This document shows positions 58,517-64,000 of a stretch of 64,000 nucleotides of DNA, in pieces. The DNA comes from CAVWNR01 sp963756525 (GTDB lineage: Bacteria > Actinomycetota > Actinomycetes > Mycobacteriales > Jatrophihabitantaceae). The DNA lies in assembly GCA_963756525.1 (NCBI GenBank), contig CAVWNR010000009.1:310001-374000 (forward strand), given 5' to 3'. The translations under genes and the position numbers were made by a program. The notes beneath the pieces are model-generated. The model searched no databases. It was not told where the DNA came from and saw only the letters and a program-made list of their open reading frames with translations. Positions within the stretch are counted from its first letter, which is position 1. Each line of letters starts with the position of its first letter.

Positions 58517-59914
58517 TCAGCCGGCCACGCCGGTGCGCACCGCCTCGCCCGGCGGTTTGGCGGCTGGCTGCCGCCGCCAAGGTTGGCCCGCCGCCCGGCC
58601 GGCGGCCCAGCGCGGCAGGCGGGTGTGGTGGAACACGATGTTGAGCAGCACGGCGGTGATCGCGGTCATCGCGACCCCGCTGCCGAGGATGTTCCGCCAG
58701 GCCGAGGGGAAGTGCGCGTAGGCCCCGGGGACCACGATCGGCAGCAGGCCGATGCCGAGCGCGACCGCGGCGATCACGATGTTGGTGTGGTCGGCGGCGA
58801 AGTCGACCCGGCGCAGCATGTTGATCCCCATGATCGAGATGACGGCGTAGACGACCAACGCGGCACCGCCGACCACCGGCGCGGGGATGCCGTTGATCAG
58901 TCGGGCGACCGGGCTGAACAGGCCGATCAGGATAAGCATCACACCGGCGGTGGCGGTGACGAACCGGCTGCGCACCCCGGAGACCTGCACCATCCCGACG
59001 TTCTCTCCGCTGGTGACCAGCAGCGAGGTGCCGAAGCATCCGCCGATCAGCGAGACCAGCGCGTCGGCGGCGATCAGCCGCGGCACGTCGCGCTTGAGCA
59101 CGATCGGCTTGTCGACGATCTCGCCGTTGATCACCGTCTGGCCGGTGGCCTCGGCCATCGTCGCCAGCGCGACGGCGACTAGCGGCAACGCCGCGACGAT
59201 GTTGAACATCGGGTTGCCGAACGGGAACAGCGCCGGGGCGTGGAACACCGGGCCGTGCCCGACCGTGCCGAACTGGCCGAGCAGCGCGGCAAGCACCCCG
59301 CCGGCGACCAGCCCGAACATGACCGACAGCTGCCGCCACGCGCCGCGTAACACCCGCCAGAACAGGATCATGAACGCGATGGTGGCCAGCGCCAGGCCGA
59401 AGTTGCGCGGCGCGCCGAACCCCGGCGATCCGGGCGTGCCGGTGATCAGCTTAGCGGCCACCGCGACCACGTTGATGCCGATCACCACGATCAGCGTGCC
59501 GAGCACCAGTGTGGGGAAGAACCGCAGCAGCTGCATGAAGATCGGCAAGAACAGCAGCATGATCGCCGCGGCGATGAACACCGATCCGGTCGCGACCCGC
59601 AGGTTGTACTGCTTGGCTATCGCGATGAACACCACCAGCGGCGCGCCGCCCTGCAGCATCACGAACGGCAGCCGGACCCCGACCTTCCACACTCCCAGCG
59701 ACTGGACCAGCGCGCCAACGCCGGACAGCACGAACGCCGCGGCGAGCAGGTCCACGGTCAGCTGCGAGCCCAGTCCGAACGTCTTACTGACCAAAAACAC
59801 CGCCGAGATCGGGGTGGCGGCCATCACCAGCACGTGCTGCAGCCCCAATGGCAGCAGCCGGCGGATCGGGGGAACGGTGTCAACCGGGTGGGTGCTCGAC
59901 GGGGGCGATATCAC
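58517..59914 (-). CDS. NCS2-family nucleobase permease (second copy)
   Basis: 465 residues, about 12-14 spans. NCS2 features: LPLGLQHVLVMAATPISAVF, VALATMAEATGQTVINGEIV (Glu in the substrate span), TSLLVTSGENVGMVQVSGVR (Asn-Val-Gly) and AVISIMGINMLRRVDF. Clearly diverged from the permease at 43668, with ATMAEATGQ in place of VTYTESTAD, so a different substrate is likely. GTG 59914. First gene of the NCS2-amidohydrolase-TSUP operon. A 16-bp perfect palindrome lies 184 bases upstream. Confidence 0.88.
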   Translation of the reverse strand: MISPPSSTHPVDTVPPIRRLLPLGLQHVLVMAATPISAVFLVSKTFGLGSQLTVDLLAAAFVLSGVGALVQSLGVWKVGVRLPFVMLQGGAPLVVFIAIAKQYNLRVATGSVFIAAAIMLLFLPIFMQLLRFFPTLVLGTLIVVIGINVVAVAAKLITGTPGSPGFGAPRNFGLALATIAFMILFWRVLRGAWRQLSVMFGLVAGGVLAALLGQFGTVGHGPVFHAPALFPFGNPMFNIVAALPLVAVALATMAEATGQTVINGEIVDKPIVLKRDVPRLIAADALVSLIGGCFGTSLLVTSGENVGMVQVSGVRSRFVTATAGVMLILIGLFSPVARLINGIPAPVVGGAALVVYAVISIMGINMLRRVDFAADHTNIVIAAVALGIGLLPIVVPGAYAHFPSAWRNILGSGVAMTAITAVLLNIVFHHTRLPRWAAGRAAGQPWRRQPAAKPPGEAVRTGVAG

Positions 59915-60555
59915 GGCAGGTCCTCCACGTAGACATGAAGCGCGGACATGGGCCTCGACCCAGTCGACCCGCCGCGGACTGGCCGCGTATCACTGGTCCG
60001 CCACGCCGGTACGGCGGCGGAGCCGGTCCGCTTGCGGGTCGACTCGCCGCCTACCGCGCGGTCTCCTGAACCGCCGACGGGGTGATACGAGCACTATGCC
60101 GAATCGATTCGGCAACTGTATGCCGAGACCTTGTGTCACGTCAAGAGGCCAAGTCGAATTCCTCCGCCGAGAATCTCCACCACGCGCCACGGACGACTCT
60201 CCGCTGATACCGCGCGCCATGTCATCACTGCTACAGCACGGCATCACGAGCACGACGCACTGCTTTTCGAGCTGAGCGGGCTGGTGCCCGGCGGCGGGCA
60301 GGAAGGCCGCTCGGCAGCTGGCGAGGTTTCCGGACCAGCATCCGCGGCGGCGCGCCAGCAGGATCGTCAGCCGTTGCGACTGGTCGGAGGTTTTTCGATC
60401 GCGGCTGCTTCGGTGCGCACCAACGGCGCGGGACGACTCGCTGAACGAGGAGGCCCCCGGATGGCGACTGGGCCGGGCTGGCTTGCAGCCGTTGCGATGG
60501 GCAGGCGCCGCAGGTGGTAGCTGGGACGGTGCCGGGCGAACGGCGATAGGTTTCG
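59915..60555. promoter_or_regulatory. Regulatory interval with a perfect 16-bp palindrome
   Basis: About 640 gene-free bases between divergent genes. GCCGAATCGATTCGGC at 60098-60113 is a perfect palindrome with a central CG, typical of LacI-family operators; a partial copy (TATGCCGA) recurs at about 60119-60126. The LacI gene at 55352 is the likely binder. No gene-like frame is convincing in the rest. Confidence 0.6.
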
Positions 60556-60999
60556 GTGGTGGGTGGCTGGTCCTCGGAGGACCGGGGTGTGCTGAGGCTG
60601 CCGAGTGGGCGTCGTGTGCGTGGCCGGGGCCTGCGCGATCGCTTGCTCGGCCGGGCACCAGATTTCGGCGTGTATCTGCTCGCACGAGATCCGCGGCCAT
60701 TCGATTGGCCGGCGCAATGGGTGCCCTGGCGCGACTTGTGGCTTCCGTCCGACCGCGCCACATTCCGTGCGGCGCTGATCGAGGTGTGGCGACGATCCGT
60801 CGACGAACGCGTCGAAGTCGCGTGCAAAGGTGGGCGCGGCCGGACCGGCACCGCGTTGGCGTGCTTGGCCGTGCTCGATGGTGTCGCAGCGGCGAATGCG
60901 GTGAATTTCGTCCGCACGCACTACAACCCGCGGGCGGTGCAGACGCCCTGGCAGCGTTGGTTCGTTCACCAGTTCCTGGCTGACACGGCTGGACCCTGA
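60556..60999 (+). CDS. Small protein-tyrosine-phosphatase-like protein
   Basis: 147 residues. The signature loop VACKGGRGRTGTALACLAVL contains Cys-x5-Arg followed by Thr-Gly, the PTP/DSP catalytic loop. The residue before Cys is Ala instead of the usual His, as in an actinobacterial subfamily I recall with the tail VRTHYNPRAVQTPWQRWFV seen here. The general-acid Asp may be in WLPSDRATF. GTG 60556 or 60559 start. It should dephosphorylate Tyr/Ser/Thr proteins or a small phosphate ester; no partner kinase is nearby. Confidence 0.75.
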   Translation: MVGGWSSEDRGVLRLPSGRRVRGRGLRDRLLGRAPDFGVYLLARDPRPFDWPAQWVPWRDLWLPSDRATFRAALIEVWRRSVDERVEVACKGGRGRTGTALACLAVLDGVAAANAVNFVRTHYNPRAVQTPWQRWFVHQFLADTAGP

Positions 61000-61235
61000 G
61001 CGGCCCGGGACAAGGGCCAACGGTCCGTATCCGCGACATGCGAGCCCGCCGCCGAAAACCGGGTCCTCGACAGCTTCGTCCACCGACCGGAGGACAGTGC
61101 ACCGGCCGGTGCAGGGGCCACGCGGCTGACGGTGCGGGCGACGACCGGGCGGCAGTCTGAAATGGCCGGACCGACCGGCAGCTTCAAGCGGCGATCCAGC
61201 GGCATGAAGCACACCACGCTCAAAGGCAGACAGTC

Positions 61236-61400
61236 ATGAACCAGCAACCAGCTACCCGTCGCTTTGCACGAATCGGCAGCCGCCTCACCCGCCGTCTCGC
61301 CGAGTGCAATCGCGCCGCGCAACGGACGTTCGAACTCAACACCGCAACCGAAGTCGTGCGCCGCACCGGGCAGCCTTCCCGACCGACCGGAGGGTTCTGA
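61236..61400 (+). CDS. Small basic protein (54 residues)
   Basis: ATG 61236 with AAAGG about ten bases upstream; ends at TGA 61398. The basic helical sequence MNQQPATRRFARIGSRLTRR continues LAECNRAAQRTFELNTATEV. From memory, short actinobacterial proteins with RRLAExNRAQRR-type helices exist without known function. Nothing else supports it, so it is tentative. Confidence 0.4.
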   Translation: MNQQPATRRFARIGSRLTRRLAECNRAAQRTFELNTATEVVRRTGQPSRPTGGF

Positions 61401-61489
61401 TCTGACCGCCGGGTCGGGGCCGCCCGTCCCAGCATCCGCACCGCCAGCTACACCCGCTGAACGCCATCTTGCGATGATCGGCGCAGCGT

Positions 61490-61639
61490 GCGGGCTAACC
61501 CCGGAACGGGCACTGGGCCGCCCGCGGAGCACTCACCGGGGCCGCGGTCGGCGTGATCTGGGGGCCGTTCGGCGCCGGCGTCGGCGCCGCCGTCGGCGGC
61601 CTCGTTGGCGACATCGCCGACCACTGCACCAAAAGCTAG
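61490..61639 (+). pseudogene. Glycine-zipper fragment
   Basis: After a TAA at about 61487 the frame reads ALTGAAVGVIWGPFGAGVGA and AVGGLVGDIADHCTKS before TAG 61639. This is a Gly-zipper membrane hairpin with a normal C-terminus but no start codon or N-terminal part. Probably the tail of a broken small membrane protein. Confidence 0.4.
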
Positions 61640-61820
61640 AGCCGGCGCTACGCACCGGGGCGACACGATCCGGCGGTCAACCTGACGCTCAACGCCGCGG
61701 CCGCACATCCCATCAGTCGCGCCTCGGTCGCCAGCGCCAACCGCTGCTGACGCTCATTCCACAGATCACGATGGCCTCGAGACCCTTCACGATCTCCAGC
61801 CGCGCCACGCCGGCCGTCTT

Positions 61821-62057
61821 CTACACCATCAGCGGCGTGTCACCGCACGACACGCCCAAGATCACGACTTTGCCGACGCCCTGGCCAGGCGCCCACGACC
61901 TGCGCCGGCTGATCGCGCCCTCGACGGCCCCGTAGCGCGGGGAATCGGGCGTCGCGCCACTGACGTACTCGACGAGGGACACCGCCACAAACAATGGCCT
62001 GAAAACGCGGTCGACCTGACCAACCGGCAACAGCACCGTGCGGTCGTGCCGACGCAT
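61821..62057 (-). CDS. Possible small hypothetical protein
   Basis: 78 codons from ATG 62057, 16 bases after the stop of the 171-residue gene on the same strand. FVAVSLVEYVSGATPDSPRY and PGQGVGKVVILGVSCGDTPL are protein-like, but there is no clear RBS and no known family. The interval 61640-61820 shows nothing else. Confidence 0.25.
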   Translation of the reverse strand: MRRHDRTVLLPVGQVDRVFRPLFVAVSLVEYVSGATPDSPRYGAVEGAISRRRSWAPGQGVGKVVILGVSCGDTPLMV

Positions 62058-62073
62058 ATCGCGCCGCCGGGGG

Positions 62074-62589
62074 TCAGCCTTCGGACTCATTCTCGACCTG
62101 CGTCTCGACCGACTCTTTGAACTCCTTGAGCGGCTCGACGACCGGCCCCAGCAACGGCACTGCGGACAGGCTGCCGAGCACAATGTCCGCCCACTTCGCC
62201 GCGCGCCGAAACCACCGCCTGCGACCAGGACGCTGCGCCTGGGCAAGAACACCATCCAGCTCGCGACGAAAGCCGATGACCTTGATAGCCAGCAGCTGTC
62301 CGCTCAGGCCCGCCCGGACCAGCGCTGCATCAAGTGATTCGCCTTGCGCTCCAAGCAGAAGCTCCTGCAGTCGCTGCACATTCCCAATCAGATCGAAGTA
62401 CGCCTGCCGCATTCTCGCGAGCATCTCGGTGTCTTCCACCAACGGCTCGGGGATGACCTGCTGCAGCAGCTGCCACACCTCCCCGCGGACCACGATGAAC
62501 GCCGGCACATCAGTGGCCAACGAATTCCCAATCAGAGCGTGAGCCTCCTCGACCACCGACACAACGTCCCGTCGGTCCTCCAGCGGCAT
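62074..62589 (-). CDS. Hypothetical protein with C-terminal membrane-proximal segment
   Basis: 171 residues from ATG 62589. The N-terminal 115 residues are helical and soluble (VVSVVEEAHALIGNSLATDV, FIVVRGEVWQLLQQVIPEPL, MRQAYFDLIGNVQRLQELLL, GQLLAIKVIGFRRELDGVL). A basic patch RPGRRRWFRRAAKW leads into a moderately hydrophobic ADIVLGSLSAVPLLGPVVEP and an acidic tail. No family recognised. The open frame extends far upstream, but without protein-like sequence. Confidence 0.55.
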   Translation of the reverse strand: MPLEDRRDVVSVVEEAHALIGNSLATDVPAFIVVRGEVWQLLQQVIPEPLVEDTEMLARMRQAYFDLIGNVQRLQELLLGAQGESLDAALVRAGLSGQLLAIKVIGFRRELDGVLAQAQRPGRRRWFRRAAKWADIVLGSLSAVPLLGPVVEPLKEFKESVETQVENESEG

Positions 62590-62982
62590 CACACACCCCG
62601 CACTCACGCATAAGACTCTGGCAAAACCATTACAGCGCATTCCCTTCCCCGAACGGGTAAGGCGCGCCCGGTCAGGTCGCCACAACCCGACGACCATGCT
62701 GGTTGGCCCGGGCCGCGATAGGAGCCTGTCTTGTACGCCGCGCCGGCACCCCGTCGTGGCCGAAGCCTGATCACACGCTGTGCGTTGCGGCGTGCCGGGT
62801 CCGGCCACGGAGTCTGGTGCCGGGGCTGCACTGAGGATGGCTGCTCGGCCGCTGGCCAGCGTGGTGAGTTGAGGTCGACGTGCTGGCCGTGCACGGTGAC
62901 CACCACCCGCGGGGTGCTCGGCGCCCGTGCCGCTCTGCCTGCCGGTCGCACCCGGGTGAGCTGTGGACGGGATGATCTCGTG
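62590..62982. other. Gene-free interval between divergent genes
   Basis: About 390 bases; frames are open on both strands but none has an RBS and family features together. Presumed promoters for the two flanking genes. Confidence 0.35.
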
Positions 62983-63570
62983 GTGAGCGCGCACCTGGAT
63001 GTGACTACCGTTATCGCCACGGCGGCCCTCTTTGTATCGCTCGGTGCTGCGCTCTGGCAATACATCCGCTGGCGTCTTGAGGGCGGACGAATTTGGGTGC
63101 GCCTGTTCCCAGGCGCCTTGCACGAGTACAGCCTTCGCCGCGACAGCTCGTGGAATGCCCTCGCCCAACGCATCGCCCAACGCAACTTTCAGGGGGTGGT
63201 ATCTCGAGGTCGCTATCGTCGAGGTGGAGAAGCCTTCCCGTACCGCGGCCACGATCTCCGAGGTGGCCTTGGAGTTCGGACGAGTCACACGGGGGCGTCG
63301 CCGCCGCATGGCACTCAGTCCCTGGATGCTCGAGCTCCGGGCGCCTCGACCGATGAGGTGACACGGCTTGAGCCCTTCGATCGACGAGTGTTCGTGTTCG
63401 ACGTGTGGCAAGTGCTGCAACCGATCATGTCGCACGACCTCGACCCACCGCGGCCATCATCGATCAGGGCATCCGTCCGGGTGGCCGGCCGGCGCGGATA
63501 TCGACGTTCGCCGTGGCGGCGGCGATGGCGCGGCGATGGACCGTCAAACCCCATCAGCGCTCGTTTTTGA
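62983..63570 (+). pseudogene. Frameshifted membrane-anchored hypothetical protein
   Basis: From GTG 62983: one membrane span (VTTVIATAALFVSLGAALWQY), then WRLEGGRIWVRLFPGALHEY. In a run of five G at 63192-63196 one G seems extra; the next frame continues GWYLEVAIVEVEKPSRTAAT, ISEVALEFGRVTRGRRRRMA and LSPWMLELRAPRP. A second shift near 63350 returns to the first frame with DEVTRLEPFDRRVFVFDVWQ and VLQPIMSHDLDPPRPSSIRA. The repaired protein (one N-terminal span plus a beta-rich cytoplasmic domain with LEPFDR) resembles small actinobacterial proteins of unknown function. Confidence 0.6.
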
Positions 63571-63830
63571 CCGACTAACCCGAGGTAGGGATTGCCGCAT
63601 ACCAGTCCTTCACCGGGTAGCTGCGGGGCACTGATCGGGCCAACGTGATGGCGATCATTCCAACCAAGCGCCCTGCACCTGCCCGACCTGCGGCTGCGTT
63701 GGACCGGCATGTCGCCGCCGAAAATGTCAGTGCCACCAATCAGAATGCACCCGTGATCGCAGCATGATCACAACGGGGCCTGCCACCGAAATTTCAACGA
63801 GAAGCGGGACATCCGGGCGGAGTCGCGTGG

Positions 63831-63860
63831 CTCACTCAGGTCTGCGGTTCGCTGAGTGAG
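63831..63860 (-). terminator. 9-bp perfect hairpin at the end of the right-edge gene
   Basis: CTCACTCAG (63831-63839) and CTGAGTGAG (63852-63860) are exact complements around 12 bases; the stem extends by a G-U and a G-C pair. It overlaps the stop codon of the minus-strand gene entering from the right, so it is a likely terminator. Confidence 0.5.
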
Positions 63861-64000
63861 TCCCAGAAGTTGCACTGGTGCTCGGCGCGGTATGCGGCGG
63901 TGCTGATTGTATGGCTTTGGCCAGCGACCCGAAGGGACATGATCTTGTGGGTGAGGTCGAACCGGGGCCAGTTCGATTGTCCTTGGAAGTTCGGGCTACC
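63836..64000 (-). CDS. C-terminal end of an unidentified protein (truncated by the window)
   Basis: On the minus strand an open frame enters from 64000 and ends at TGA 63838-63836. Its 54 residues include NFQGQSNWPRFDLTHKIMSL, RVAGQSHTISTAAYRAEHQC and NFWDSLSEPQT, a non-repetitive, aromatic-rich sequence with balanced composition unlike antisense frames here. No family recognised. Confidence 0.45.
   Translation of the reverse strand, partial: GSPNFQGQSNWPRFDLTHKIMSLRVAGQSHTISTAAYRAEHQCNFWDSLSEPQT

Overview
This is a very GC-rich window (about 70%) with GTG/TTG starts, ATGA/GTGA stop-start overlaps and family content typical of Actinomycetota: ECF sigma/RskA-type anti-sigma pairs, WYL regulators, DUF3618 and DUF2254 proteins, Arr, and the GMC / gluconate-dehydrogenase-3 set. 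The genus cannot be fixed from the sequence. I found no rRNA, tRNA or CRISPR array.

Layout. (1) 1-7657: a degraded DedA copy, a ferric-reductase-like membrane protein, an ECF sigma/anti-sigma pair, a graveyard of gene remnants including IS30 debris, then a DMT-MFS transporter pair (DMT decayed, MFS intact) and an intact DedA. (2) 7678-19808, minus strand: a broken aldose 1-epimerase, then a nine-gene, nearly gapless operon. It runs from a TPP-dependent pyruvate-oxidase-like enzyme through a membrane protein, a Gad3-like subunit, a GMC oxidoreductase, a cytochrome b/molybdopterin fusion, a GH15 glucoamylase-like enzyme, an enolase-superfamily dehydratase and a small membrane protein to an SDR. 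It looks like a membrane-linked sugar/sugar-acid oxidation module. (3) 20112-23640: DUF3618, DUF2254 and a second DMT-MFS cassette in which the DMT is intact and the MFS is wrecked. (4) 23.6-43.6 kb: an accessory patchwork with methyltransferases, a WYL regulator divergent from an SDR, the rifamycin ADP-ribosyltransferase Arr, a second ECF sigma, a HEPN-like protein beside a decayed Pycsar anti-phage locus, VapBC, an OLD-nuclease remnant and several frameshifted genes. (5) 43.6-60.1 kb: a purine/N-heterocycle catabolism region with xdhABC, a guanine deaminase-OHCU decarboxylase fusion, two NCS2 permeases, an MFS, a TSUP permease, a TrzN/AtzB-like amidohydrolase, and IclR and LacI regulators with palindromic operator candidates. 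(6) 60.1-64 kb: a small protein phosphatase and poorly characterised or frameshifted genes.

The most interesting observations are these: two 299-nt elements (23955-24253 and 54788-55086), sharing perfectly conserved blocks separated by variable linkers with non-triplet indels, which behave like an undescribed structured RNA or RNA-like repeat; reciprocal decay of two copies of the same DMT-MFS cassette; a Pycsar cyclase/effector pair inactivated by frameshifts and truncation; two exact in-frame tandem duplications (81 bp and 36 bp); and an OHCU decarboxylase domain, fused in frame to guanine deaminase, whose expected catalytic His is Tyr. Isolated single-base frameshifts recur in accessory genes, while the large catabolic operons are intact. 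Raw-read checking is needed to separate true pseudogenes from assembly error.
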